64,000 nucleotides of DNA from Variovorax sp. SG517 (GTDB lineage: Bacteria; Pseudomonadota; Gammaproteobacteria; Burkholderiales; Burkholderiaceae_C), in assembly GCF_013376045.1 (NCBI RefSeq), contig NZ_JABMJG010000003.1, positions 310,001 through 374,000 of the forward strand. Direction: 5' to 3'. This document shows positions 26,025 through 34,992 of the stretch, piece by piece (within the stretch, counting starts at the first letter, position 1; the number at the start of each line of letters is the position of its first letter). The position numbers and the translations under genes are program-made. The notes under the pieces were generated by a model. It saw only the letters and a program-made list of their open reading frames with translations, was not told the DNA's origin and did no database searches.

Positions 26025-26115
26025 CCCCCAGGCTGCGCGCACTTCGTGTCGCTTCGCCCACCCCCTCGCCGGGGGCAATGCCAGCGGCCCGGCAAAGCCG
26101 GTTCCGCGGCATTTC
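26025..26115 (+). repeat. Dispersed intergenic repeat, copy B
   Basis: Second copy of the repeat at 10871 and 27536. The large hairpin at 26077-26113 is AATGCC with GGCATT, GCGG with CCGC, and CCGGC with GCCGG around AAA. Compared with copies A and C (AACACC with GGTGTT) both arms changed together, so pairing is kept. It lies immediately upstream of the GntR start, about 215 bases before the ABC binding-protein start. Confidence 0.85.
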
Positions 26116-26169
26116 ACGATCAGATGGAGACGAATTCATGCGTTCGGAGCGATGGAAAAACAGAAGGTG

Positions 26170-26183
26170 ACCTGTAAGCAGGT
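26170..26183. promoter_or_regulatory. Short inverted repeat upstream of the sigma-54 promoter
   Basis: ACCTG at 26170-26174 and CAGGT at 26179-26183 flank TAAG, about 30 bases before the -24 element. It could be half of an operator for the divergent GntR protein or an activator site. It is too short to be sure. Confidence 0.25.
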
Positions 26184-26213
26184 ATTGGGCCCCAAGGGGA
26201 GCGCCGCAGATTT

Positions 26214-26229
26214 TGGCACGGCTGTTGCT
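26214..26229 (+). promoter_or_regulatory. Sigma-54 (-24/-12) promoter
   Basis: TGGCAC at 26214-26219, five bases, then TTGCT at 26225-26229: an exact match to the RpoN consensus, with the GG and GC pairs ten bases apart as required. It lies 101 bases before the ABC binding-protein ATG, in the right direction. It implies control of the 26330-34870 operon by RpoN and an enhancer-binding activator, most simply the nitrogen regulator NtrC. No AAA+ activator gene is adjacent. The leader from 26230 to 26329 is AT-richer than its surroundings and ends in the ribosome-binding GGAG. Confidence 0.75.
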
Positions 26230-26329
26230 AGAGGGTTTTTACCAGCATATTAATCCAATTTATCCGCTTAAATTCGCCGCGATCGCTGGCATCCCTTTTT
26301 CCTTACTCCCCACCACGACCGGAGAACTC

Positions 26330-27535
26330 ATGCAACGCAGACAACTTCTTCAGCTGGCCGCCCTGTCGGCTGCCCCCGCCTCGCTCCTGGGCGGCCGCGC
26401 CGCCTTTGCCCAATCGGCGGACGCGATCCGATTCGGCTGCCCGGTCCCGATGTCGGGCGCCTTCGCGGCCAACGGCAAGTTTGCCGACCTGGGCATGAAG
26501 CTGGCCATCGAGCAATACGGCAGCGTACTGAAGCGCCCGCTGGCCTACACGGTGCTCGACACCGAAGGCAAGCCGGCCACCGCCGTGCGCAAGGTGCAGG
26601 AAGCCTCGCAGCAGCAGGGCGCGAAGTTCTTCGCGGGCGGCATCCTGTCGTCGGAAGCGCTGGCCATGGGCAAGGAAGCCGAGAAGGCCGGCGGCCTCTT
26701 CATCACCACCGCGGGCGCCGACGAGATCACCGGCAAGGACTGCAACCCCGCCACCTTCCGCTGGTCGGTGCCCACCTTCGGTGCGATCGAGCAGACGGTG
26801 CGCCCGCTGATCGCCTCCATGCCCAAGGCCAAGCGCTGGTACACCATCACGCCGCAGTACGTGTTCGGCGACGGCCTGCTGAGCGCCGCCAAGAACATCT
26901 TCCAGGAGAAGGGCATCGAGCACGTGGGCAACAGCTACCACTCGCTCACCGAGAAGGAGTTCAGCGGCTACCTCACCAACGCCATGGCCGCCAAGCCCGA
27001 CGTGCTGCTGCTGCTGAACTTCGGCGCGCAGTCGTCGGCCGCGCTGCGCCAGGCGGTGAGCTTCGGCATGCACAAGAACATGACGATCCTCATGGCCTGG
27101 GCCTCGGGACTGGAGCAGTTCGACGAACTGGGCGCGGACCTGTGCGACGGCGTCTACTTCGGCGCGCAGTACTGGCACACGGCCGATACGCCGCTCAACA
27201 AGGACCTGGTGAAGCGCACGGCCGACAAGCTCAAGATCGTGCCCAACTACAGCCTCGCCGGCTCGTACATCTGCACCAAGATCCTGATCGACGGCATCGT
27301 GAAGGCCGGCTCGGTCGACCAGAAGGCGGTGATCGCCGCGCTCGAGGGCATGAAGTACGACGGCCTCACCGGCGCAGAGGAAATCCGCAAGGCCGACCAC
27401 CAGGTCGTGAAGGACTACTACCTGCTCAAGGGCAAGGCCAAGTCGAAGATGAAGGACGCTGCGGACTACGTCGACGTGGTCAGTTCCGGCAAGTCCTTCC
27501 TGGCCGTGGACAAGACCGGCTGCAAGCTGGGCTGA
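26330..27535 (+). CDS. ABC transporter substrate-binding protein (Liv/branched-chain family)
   Basis: A 401-residue periplasmic binding protein of the LivJ/AmiC-like type I fold. The ATG at 26330 follows GGAG by five bases and starts a signal peptide with a twin Arg (MQRRQLLQLAAL...AFAQ). The core reads DAIRFGCPVPMSGAFAANGK, the usual opening of this family, followed by about 350 residues of the two-lobed domain. It is first in an operon with its own permeases and ATPases and sits downstream of the sigma-54 promoter. Such proteins bind amino acids, amides, urea or aromatic acids; nitrogen control and the amidohydrolase downstream favour an amide or carbamoyl compound (inference). Confidence 0.92.
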   Translation: MQRRQLLQLAALSAAPASLLGGRAAFAQSADAIRFGCPVPMSGAFAANGKFADLGMKLAIEQYGSVLKRPLAYTVLDTEGKPATAVRKVQEASQQQGAKFFAGGILSSEALAMGKEAEKAGGLFITTAGADEITGKDCNPATFRWSVPTFGAIEQTVRPLIASMPKAKRWYTITPQYVFGDGLLSAAKNIFQEKGIEHVGNSYHSLTEKEFSGYLTNAMAAKPDVLLLLNFGAQSSAALRQAVSFGMHKNMTILMAWASGLEQFDELGADLCDGVYFGAQYWHTADTPLNKDLVKRTADKLKIVPNYSLAGSYICTKILIDGIVKAGSVDQKAVIAALEGMKYDGLTGAEEIRKADHQVVKDYYLLKGKAKSKMKDAADYVDVVSSGKSFLAVDKTGCKLG

Positions 27536-27625
27536 CCCCCAGGCTTGCCCACTTCGTGTGGCCGCCAACCCCCTTGCAGGGGGCAACACCTGCGGCCCGG
27601 CCGAGCCGGTTCCGCGGTGTTCCTG
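27536..27625 (+). repeat. Dispersed intergenic repeat, copy C (inside an operon)
   Basis: Third copy, starting directly after the binding-protein stop codon and lying between it and livH. Small hairpin CCCCC/GGGGG near 27569-27583; large hairpin 27585-27621 with AACACC/GGTGTT, GCGG/CCGC and CCGGC/GCCGG around a CGA loop. The 5' part is more diverged than in copies A and B. In this place it could protect the binding-protein mRNA or attenuate the genes that follow. Confidence 0.85.
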
Positions 27626-27671
27626 GAAGGGGCCGCGCGTATGCGCCTGCACTCCGCCAATACCTTCATCT

Positions 27672-28532
27672 ATGTCCGTCTACCTGCTACAGACCATCAA
27701 CGGAATCGGCATCGGCATGCTGTATTTCCTGCTGGCGGTCGGCCTGTCCATCGTGTTCGGCCTGCTGCGCTTCGTGAACTTCGCGCACGGAGCCTTCTAC
27801 CTGCTGGGCGCCTACCTCTGCTTCCAGGCCATGCAATGGGGCCTGAACTTCTGGCTGGCGCTGCTGCTGGTGCCGCTCTTCGTGGGCGCGCTGGGCTGGC
27901 TGGCCGAAAAGCTGCTGCTGCGCCGCGTGTATGCCAAGGCGCATGAATTCCACATCCTCGTCACGGTGGGCCTCGCGCTCGTGGTGCAGGAGATGGTGAT
28001 CGTGTTCTGGGGTCCGCTGGGCAACAGCGTCGCCACGCCCGACCTGCTGCAGGGCGTGGTCATGTGGGGCTCGTTCGTCTATCCGAAATACCGGCTCTTC
28101 GTGATCGGCTTCACCGCCGTGCTCGCGGTGCTGCTGTGGTGGGTGCTCGAAGGCACACGCCTGGGCAGCGCGGTGCGCGCTGGCAGCGAATCGACGGAGA
28201 TGGTGTCGCTGCTGGGCATCAACGTGTTCCGCGTGTTCAGCCTGGTGTTCGCGCTCGGCGCGGCCACGGCGGCGCTGGCGGGCGTGCTGGCCGCGCCCAT
28301 CCGCGGCGCCGAGCCTTTCATGGGCGTGGAGGCGCTGGCCGTGGCCTTCGTGGTGGTCGTGATCGGCGGGCTCGGCAGCTTCGGCGGCGCGCTCGTGGGT
28401 GGCCTGCTCATCGGCATCGTGCAGAGCCTCATGAGCACCATCTGGCCGCCGGGCGCGAGCCTGATGGTCTACATCGCGATGGCAGCCGTGCTGCTGTTGC
28501 GCCCGCACGGCCTGCTCGGCCGGAAAGCATGA
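27672..28532 (+). CDS. livH: Branched-chain-type ABC transporter permease LivH
   Basis: A 286-residue inner-membrane permease with about eight helices. The start at 27672 gives MSVYLLQTINGIGIGMLYFL, the standard LivH opening; the longer frame reads repeat copy C. Family marks are RFVNFAHGAFYLLGAY and, near the end, VVVIGGLGSFGGALVGGLL, the coupling region for the ATPase. Its stop overlaps livM by four bases (ATGA). Together with LivM, LivG, LivF and one or both binding proteins it forms the importer. The symbol follows family convention; the cargo need not be branched-chain amino acids. Confidence 0.93.
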   Translation: MSVYLLQTINGIGIGMLYFLLAVGLSIVFGLLRFVNFAHGAFYLLGAYLCFQAMQWGLNFWLALLLVPLFVGALGWLAEKLLLRRVYAKAHEFHILVTVGLALVVQEMVIVFWGPLGNSVATPDLLQGVVMWGSFVYPKYRLFVIGFTAVLAVLLWWVLEGTRLGSAVRAGSESTEMVSLLGINVFRVFSLVFALGAATAALAGVLAAPIRGAEPFMGVEALAVAFVVVVIGGLGSFGGALVGGLLIGIVQSLMSTIWPPGASLMVYIAMAAVLLLRPHGLLGRKA

Positions 28533-29521
28533 ACGGACAAGCCATGCCGAGAAAAATCACTTTCCTTCTGGCGCTCATCGCGGTGCTGGGCCTGCCGCTG
28601 GTGCTGAGCTCGGGTTCGCTCGCGAGCGAGGTGCTGATCTATGCGCTGGCCGCGCTGGGCTGCAACCTGCTGCTAGGCTACACGGGGCTGCTGTCCTTCG
28701 GGCAGGGCATCTTCTTCGGGCTGGGCAGCTACACCATCGCCATCCTGCTCACGCGGCTGAGCCTGCCGATGCCGCTCGCGCTGGCCGCGGCCGTGGCCAT
28801 GGGCGCGCTGGGCGCGGCGGTGGTGGGCTGGGTGGCCATCCGGCAGCGCGGCACCTACTTCGTGATGCTCACGCTGGCCTTCGCGCAGATGTTCTATTTC
28901 ATCGCCTACACCGCCACCGGCCTCACCGGCGGCGACAACGGCCTGCTCGACGTGCCGCGCCCCGGCTTCATGGACACGCCCTGGAAGTACTACGCCTTCG
29001 TGGCCGTGGTGTTCCTGGTCGCCTTCGGCCTGCTGCTGCGCGTGACCGATTCGGTCTTCGGCCGCACGCTGCTGGCCATCCGCGACAACGAGGACCGCGC
29101 CGCCGCCGTGGGCTACGACCTCAAGCGCTTCAAGCTGCTGGCCTTCGTGATCTCGGGCGCCGTCACCGGCCTCGCGGGCGGGCTGCACGCGATGATGACC
29201 GGCATCGCGCCGCTGTCGAACGCCGAGTACCACACGAGCGAGATGATCCTGGTCATCACCGTGATCGGCGGCACCGGCAACCTGTTCGCCTCGGTGCTGG
29301 GCTCGGCGTTCTACGTGCTGCTGGCCGACTGGCTCTCCACGCTGTGGCCGCGCTGGCTGCTGCTGCTGGGGCTCCTGCTGATCGGCGTGAGCATCGGCAT
29401 GCAGCGCGGGCTCTGGGGGCTGGGCGAGAGCGCGTGGAAGCGCATCTTCCGCAAGGCACCGGCGGTTCCGTCCGCAGCTGCCGCAGCTGTCTCGCCTGCC
29501 GCGCAAGGAGAAAAAGCATGA
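28529..29521 (+). CDS. livM: Branched-chain-type ABC transporter permease LivM
   Basis: A 330-residue second permease with about nine to ten helices. Signatures: GCNLLLGYTGLLSFGQGIFFGLGSY (conserved LivM loop, given here as a 25-base-pair-class motif at residues about 44-68), the ATPase-contact region around RDNEDRAAAVGYDLKRFKL, and VVIGGTGNLF-like VIGGTGNLFASVLGSAF. The start at 28529 overlaps the livH stop by four bases, and the stop overlaps livG by four. The last 25 residues are an Ala/Pro-rich cytoplasmic tail. Confidence 0.92.
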   Translation: MNGQAMPRKITFLLALIAVLGLPLVLSSGSLASEVLIYALAALGCNLLLGYTGLLSFGQGIFFGLGSYTIAILLTRLSLPMPLALAAAVAMGALGAAVVGWVAIRQRGTYFVMLTLAFAQMFYFIAYTATGLTGGDNGLLDVPRPGFMDTPWKYYAFVAVVFLVAFGLLLRVTDSVFGRTLLAIRDNEDRAAAVGYDLKRFKLLAFVISGAVTGLAGGLHAMMTGIAPLSNAEYHTSEMILVITVIGGTGNLFASVLGSAFYVLLADWLSTLWPRWLLLLGLLLIGVSIGMQRGLWGLGESAWKRIFRKAPAVPSAAAAAVSPAAQGEKA

Positions 29522-30281
29522 GCGACGTTCTCATCGAAGCCGTCGGCGTCACCAAGCACTACGGCAAGTTCGCGGCGCTCGGCGGGGTCGACCTGAAGAT
29601 CCGGCGCAACACGGTGCATTCGGTGATCGGCCCCAACGGCGCGGGCAAGACCACGCTGTTCCACATGCTCACCGGCACCGGCATGACCACCGGTGGGCGC
29701 ATTCTGTTCGACGGCCACGACGTCACGCGCGAGCCTGACCACAAGCGCGTGCAGCGCGGCATGGCGCGCTCGTTCCAGGTCACGGCGCTGTTCGCGAGCC
29801 TCGCGGTGCGCGAGAACCTGCGCGTGGCGGCGCAGGGCGTTTCGCCGCGGCAGGCCATGAACTGCTGGCGCGCGCCGGTCGGCGAACTGGCCTGCACGCA
29901 AATCGTCGACGAGGTGCTGCAGCGCATCGGGCTGGAGCGGCTGGCGAACACGCCGGCCGCCGAGCTCTCGCACGGCCAGCAGCGCCGGCTCGAAGTGGGT
30001 ATGGCGCTTGCGGCGAGGCCGAAGGCGATTTTCCTCGATGAGCCGACATCGGGCATGGGCATCGACGACCTCGACGACATGAAGCAGCTGATCCGCGGCC
30101 TGCGCGACGCGCACACCGTGGTCCTCATCGAGCACAACATGAACATCGTGATGGACATCTCCGACACCGTCACCGTGATGCAGCTGGGCCGCGTGCTGGC
30201 CGAGGGGCTGCCGGGCGACATTCGTTCCGATGCGCGCGTGCGCACCGCCTACCTGGGCAACATGATCACCGGAGGCAAGGC

Positions 30282-30285
<4 letters not shown>
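29518..30285 (+). CDS. livG: Branched-chain-type ABC transporter ATPase LivG
   Basis: A 255-residue ATP-binding subunit. Walker A is GPNGAGKTT at about residues 39-47, the signature LSHGQQRRLE (Gly-Gly of the usual LSGGQ replaced by HG, common in LivG), Walker B AIFLDEPTSGMG, and the switch His in VLIEHNMNIVM. The C-terminal extension VRTAYLGN is diagnostic of the Liv ATPase group. ATG at 29518 overlaps the livM stop; its own stop overlaps livF, showing strict translational coupling through the transporter genes. Confidence 0.94.
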
Positions 30286-31001
<716 letters not shown>

Positions 31002-31035
31002 GGCTTCCCGCACTTCTCATCTCACTCGCAAAACC

Positions 31036-32289
31036 ATGACATCACATACCGAACTCCGCATCGATGGCCAGCGGCTCTGGAACTCGCTGATGGAGCTGGC
31101 GAAGCTCGGCGCCACCGAGAAAGGCGGCGTCTGCCGCATCGCGCTGACCGACCTCGACCGCCAGGGCCGCGACCTGTTCGTGCGCTGGGTGCGCGAGGCC
31201 GGCTGCGAGGTGCGCGTGGACGCCATCGGCAACATCTTTGCGCGCCGTGCCGGCCGCAACAACGCGCTGCCGCCGGTCGCCACCGGCAGCCACATCGACA
31301 CCCAGCCCACGGGCGGCAAGTTCGACGGCAACTACGGCGTGCTCGCCGGGCTGGAGGTGATCCGCACCCTGAACGACGCCGGGGTGCAGACCGAGGCGCC
31401 GCTCGAAGTGGCGGTGTGGACCAACGAGGAGGGCTCGCGCTTCGTGCCGGTGATGATGGGCTCGGGCGTGTTCGCCGGCGCCTTCACGCTGGAGCATGCG
31501 CTGGCGCAGTGCGACAACGACGGCATCAGCGTGTCCGAGGCGCTGGCTGCCATCGGCTATGCCGGCAGCGCACCCGTCTCGGCGGCAGCGTCGCCCGTGG
31601 GCGCGTACTTCGAGGCGCACATCGAGCAGGGCCCTGTGCTCGAAGCCAACGAGCGCGTGATCGGCGTGGTCGAGGGTGCGCTGGGCCAGCGCTGGTACGA
31701 CGTGGTGGTGCAGGGCATGGAGGCCCATGCCGGGCCCACGCCAATGGAACTGCGCAAGGACGCGCTGCTGGCTGCCTCCGAACTCGTGATCGAGGTCAAC
31801 CGCATCGCGCTGGCCCATGCGCCGCATGCGCGCGGCACGGTCGGCTGGATCGACAACTATCCCAACTCGCGCAACGTGATCCCGGGCCGCGTGAAGCTCA
31901 GCGTCGACCTGCGCGCGGCCGACGACACGGTGCTGTCGGCGCTGGACGCTGCGCTGAAGGAGACCGTGCAGCGCATCTCGGCCAAAGCCAAGGTCGAGAT
32001 GTCGGTGGAGCAGGTGGTGTACTTCCCGCCGCAGCCCTTCACGCCCAAGCTGGTGTCTGCCGTGCGTGATGCCGCGCAGGCGCAGGGCATGAGCTGGATG
32101 AACGTGATCAGCGGCGCGGGCCACGACGCGGTGTATCTCGCTCGCGTGTGCCCCGCGGCCATGATCTTCGTGCCCTGCCTCGACGGCATCAGCCACAACG
32201 AGATCGAGGACGCGCAGCCCGATCACCTGGAGGCCGGCTGCAACGTGCTGCTGCAGGCGATGCTGCAAAGCGCGGGGGTGGCATCGTGA
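31036..32289 (+). CDS. M20 family amidohydrolase (N-carbamoyl-L-amino-acid hydrolase / allantoate amidohydrolase type)
   Basis: A 417-residue cytoplasmic zinc (or manganese) hydrolase of the HyuC/AllC/beta-ureidopropionase group. Metal-site motifs: GSHIDTQPTGGKFDGNYGV with His86 and Asp97, NEEGSRF with Glu131-Glu132, FEAHIEQGPVLE, and a terminal ISHNEIE with the last His. Members remove carbamoyl or ureido groups, releasing ammonia and carbon dioxide. The start at 31036 is preferred over an in-frame start at 30994 that overlaps livF sequence. Between an ABC importer and an MlrC-type peptidase, under sigma-54 control, it probably releases nitrogen from an imported N-carbamoyl, ureido or amide compound. 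The exact substrate is not decided. Confidence 0.9.
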   Translation: MTSHTELRIDGQRLWNSLMELAKLGATEKGGVCRIALTDLDRQGRDLFVRWVREAGCEVRVDAIGNIFARRAGRNNALPPVATGSHIDTQPTGGKFDGNYGVLAGLEVIRTLNDAGVQTEAPLEVAVWTNEEGSRFVPVMMGSGVFAGAFTLEHALAQCDNDGISVSEALAAIGYAGSAPVSAAASPVGAYFEAHIEQGPVLEANERVIGVVEGALGQRWYDVVVQGMEAHAGPTPMELRKDALLAASELVIEVNRIALAHAPHARGTVGWIDNYPNSRNVIPGRVKLSVDLRAADDTVLSALDAALKETVQRISAKAKVEMSVEQVVYFPPQPFTPKLVSAVRDAAQAQGMSWMNVISGAGHDAVYLARVCPAAMIFVPCLDGISHNEIEDAQPDHLEAGCNVLLQAMLQSAGVAS

Positions 32290-33401
32290 AGGGCTGGCGC
32301 TTCGCCCTGGCGGCGTTCAGCCTGGCCTGGGCCGCGGCGGCACCGGCCGCCGAGCCCATTCTTGTCGGCCAGTCCGCGGTGCTGACCGGCCCGCTGGCGC
32401 CCAACAGCCTTGCGTTCATGGAAGGCCAGAAACTGGTGTTCGACCAGCTGAACAAGGCGGGCGGCATCGGCGGGCGGCCCGTCAAGCTGATCACCTACGA
32501 CGACGCCTATGCGCCGGACAAGGCCGCGGCCAACGCCGAGAAGCTGCTCGGCACCGACCGCGTGGTCTGCCTCTTCGGCACCATGGGTACGGGCATCGGC
32601 GCGGCCATGGTGCCGGTCGCGGCGAAGTACGACAGTTTCATCTTCGGCGGACTGACCGGCGCGGCCGTGCTGCGCGGGCCGAAGGTGCCGATCTACCACG
32701 TGCGCGAGTCGTACGCCGACGAGGTGCACCGCGTGATGAATCACCTGAAGACCGTGGGCGTGGTTCGCATCGCCATCGTGTCGAGCGACGACGCCTACGG
32801 CAAGGGCATCGAGAAGGACGCGCTGGAGGCGCTGCAGAAGAACGGCCTGTCCCCGGTGCTGTCGCTGCGCTTCGATCCGCAGGAGAAGGAGCTTGCGAGC
32901 GTCGCGCAGAAGGTGATTGCCAGCGGTGCGCAGGCGGCGTACGTCATCGCGGCGGGCATGCCGGCGATCAACGTCATCCGCGCGCTGGTCGCGGCGCCGG
33001 TGCATCCGCAGATCTACACGAACTCGGTGGCCAGCTCCTTCCTGCTCTACAAGGAGCTGGGCGACAAGAGCCGCGGCATCGTGCTGTCGCAGGTGATGCC
33101 GCCGTTCTGGAAGACGCGCTTTCCCATCGTCGACGAGTACCAGCGCGCGCGCAAGGCTGCGGGCAGCGAGGGCGAGGGCTCCTACCTGGGCCTGGAGGGC
33201 TACATCACGGCCAAGGCATTCGCCGAAGCGCTGCAGCGCGTGAAGGGGCCGGTGACCACCGAGTCGCTTCGCCGCAGCATCGAGACTTCGCCTCCCGTGG
33301 AGCTGGGCGGATACACGCTCGCCTTCAGGCCCGACAACCGCAACGGCTCCAGCTTCGGCGACATCACCATGCTGGCCAGCGGTGGAAAGTTTGCGCAATG
33401 A
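32286..33401 (+). CDS. Second Liv-type ABC substrate-binding protein
   Basis: A 371-residue periplasmic binding protein with a signal peptide (hydrophobic residues about 5-20, cut after PAA). The start is GTG at 32286, overlapping the amidohydrolase stop (GTGA). The core opens with PILVGQSAVLTGPLAPNS and continues with the type I fold seen in amide and branched-chain amino acid binders. Its presence gives this operon two different binding proteins for one set of permeases and ATPases, so the importer may take two related compounds. It overlaps the MlrC gene by four bases. Confidence 0.9.
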   Translation: MKGWRFALAAFSLAWAAAAPAAEPILVGQSAVLTGPLAPNSLAFMEGQKLVFDQLNKAGGIGGRPVKLITYDDAYAPDKAAANAEKLLGTDRVVCLFGTMGTGIGAAMVPVAAKYDSFIFGGLTGAAVLRGPKVPIYHVRESYADEVHRVMNHLKTVGVVRIAIVSSDDAYGKGIEKDALEALQKNGLSPVLSLRFDPQEKELASVAQKVIASGAQAAYVIAAGMPAINVIRALVAAPVHPQIYTNSVASSFLLYKELGDKSRGIVLSQVMPPFWKTRFPIVDEYQRARKAAGSEGEGSYLGLEGYITAKAFAEALQRVKGPVTTESLRRSIETSPPVELGGYTLAFRPDNRNGSSFGDITMLASGGKFAQ

Positions 33402-34870
33402 AAGTACTGATCGCACGTCTCAACCACGAAACCAACACCTTCTCGCCGGTGCCCACGCCGCTCGCGGCCTTCGGCCCCGACGGCCCGACCTTCGGCGAGC
33501 AGGCCTACCGCGACAACAAGGGCATGCGCACCGCGATGTCGGCCTTCATCGACCTGGCCGAGGCGGCGGGCGCCGAGGTCGTCACGCCGGTGTCGGCCTC
33601 GGCCAATCCGAGCGGGCCGGTCGATGCGCAGGCGTACACGGTGCTGACGCAATGCATCGTCGACGCGGCCCCGGGCTGCGACGCCATCCTGCTCGACCTG
33701 CACGGCGCGATGGTGGCGCAGAACAGCGTGGACGGCGAAGGCGACCTGTTGGTGCGCCTGCGCGCGGCCGCGCCGGGCGTGCCGATCGGCGTGGCGCTCG
33801 ACCTGCATGCCAACGTCACGCCGGCGATGGTGGAGAACGCCGACGTGATCGTCGGCTTCAAGACCTATCCGCACGTCGACATGTACGAGACCGGCGAGCA
33901 CGCCGGCCGCCTGCTGCTCGACCTGCTCGCCGGCCGCAGCAGGCCGGCGATGCGCTGGCACCGGCTGCCGTTGATGGCGCACACGCTGCGCAGCGCCTCC
34001 TTCACCGGCGCGATGAAGCGCGCCATCGAGACGGCGTGCGAGGCCGAGAAGGCCGAGTCGCTGGCGGTGTCGATCCTGGCCGGCTTCTCGCTGTCGGACA
34101 TCGAGGCACCGTGCATGAGCGTGATCGTCGTCGATGCGCATTCGCCCGAGCGAGCGCAGGCCACGGCAGACCGCATCGCGGCGCAGATGTGGGCGGAGCG
34201 CGAAGCCTTCGTCTATCGCAGCGAGCCGCTGGCGGAGTCGGTCACGCGCGCGAAGCTGATTGCCGAGGGCGCGACGCGCCCGGTGCTGCTGCTCGACCAT
34301 GGCGACAACTGCATGTCGGGCGGAAGCTGCGACACCATGGACGTGCTGCAGGAGGCGCTCGCGCAGGGCCTGCACGGCATCGGCGTGGGGCCGCTGTGCG
34401 ATCCCGAGGCCGTGGCGCAGCTCATCGCGGCGGGCGAGGGTGCGCAGGCGACGGTGGCGCTGGGCAACAAGGTCTCGCTCGCGGGCATCGGCCTCGAGAA
34501 GACGCCGGTGCGCCTGACGGGCACGGTGCGCGCCATCTCCGACGGCGAGTACGTGATCACAGGCCCCACCTACACCGGCCAGCGCAGCAGCATGGGGCGC
34601 ACGGTGCTCTTCGACATCGGCGCGGCGCGCATCGTGGTGACCGAGCGCACGCAGGAGCCGTGGGACATCGGCGTCTTCGAATGCGCGGGGCTCGATCCGC
34701 GCAAGGAGCGCTTTCTGCTGCTCAAGTCGCGCATGTACTGCCGGCCCGTGTTCGAACCGCTGTCGGCCGCGCTGGTGGAGTGCGACAGCCCCGGTGTCAC
34801 CAGTTCGGACTACAGCCTCTTTCCGTTCAGCAAGGTGAGCCGGCCGGTCTTTCCGCTCGACGCACTCTGA
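33398..34870 (+). CDS. M81 family metallopeptidase, MlrC (microcystinase C) type
   Basis: A 490-residue MlrC-family protein. It has the opening KVLIARLNHETNTFSP, the conserved LLDLHGAMV, and the probable zinc site ALDLHANVTP (Asp135, His137) with TYPHVDMYETGEHA (His159); a second conserved region GLGPLCDPEAV-like reads GVGPLCDPEAV. MlrC opens linearised microcystin and tetrapeptides in sphingomonads, but most family members lie in amino-acid/peptide uptake operons of bacteria that never see microcystin, so a small-peptide or unusual amide substrate is more likely here. No signal peptide. It ends the tightly overlapped part of the operon (hairpin at 34877-34890). Confidence 0.88.
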   Translation: MKVLIARLNHETNTFSPVPTPLAAFGPDGPTFGEQAYRDNKGMRTAMSAFIDLAEAAGAEVVTPVSASANPSGPVDAQAYTVLTQCIVDAAPGCDAILLDLHGAMVAQNSVDGEGDLLVRLRAAAPGVPIGVALDLHANVTPAMVENADVIVGFKTYPHVDMYETGEHAGRLLLDLLAGRSRPAMRWHRLPLMAHTLRSASFTGAMKRAIETACEAEKAESLAVSILAGFSLSDIEAPCMSVIVVDAHSPERAQATADRIAAQMWAEREAFVYRSEPLAESVTRAKLIAEGATRPVLLLDHGDNCMSGGSCDTMDVLQEALAQGLHGIGVGPLCDPEAVAQLIAAGEGAQATVALGNKVSLAGIGLEKTPVRLTGTVRAISDGEYVITGPTYTGQRSSMGRTVLFDIGAARIVVTERTQEPWDIGVFECAGLDPRKERFLLLKSRMYCRPVFEPLSAALVECDSPGVTSSDYSLFPFSKVSRPVFPLDAL

Positions 34871-34876
34871 CTGGCG

Positions 34877-34890
34877 GGGGCTGCTGCCCC
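34877..34890 (+). terminator. Small hairpin after the MlrC-type gene
   Basis: GGGGC at 34877-34881 and GCCCC at 34886-34890 form a stem with a TGCT loop six bases past the stop codon, followed by TGTT only. It may be a weak end of the ABC/amidohydrolase operon. Confidence 0.35.
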
Positions 34891-34992
34891 TGTTCCATGA
34901 CCTGCGACGTCATCGACGCAAATCGCGTGCGACGCGACCATTCCTTCACCCCGCGATGTTGCGGGTCGGAACCCACCAAAGGAATCGTCACC

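Noticed and set aside
34872..34887. A second sigma-54 promoter after the MlrC gene (TGGC...TGC)
   Set aside because: The GG and GC elements are 11 bases apart instead of 10 and the flanks do not match; the same bases form a hairpin.
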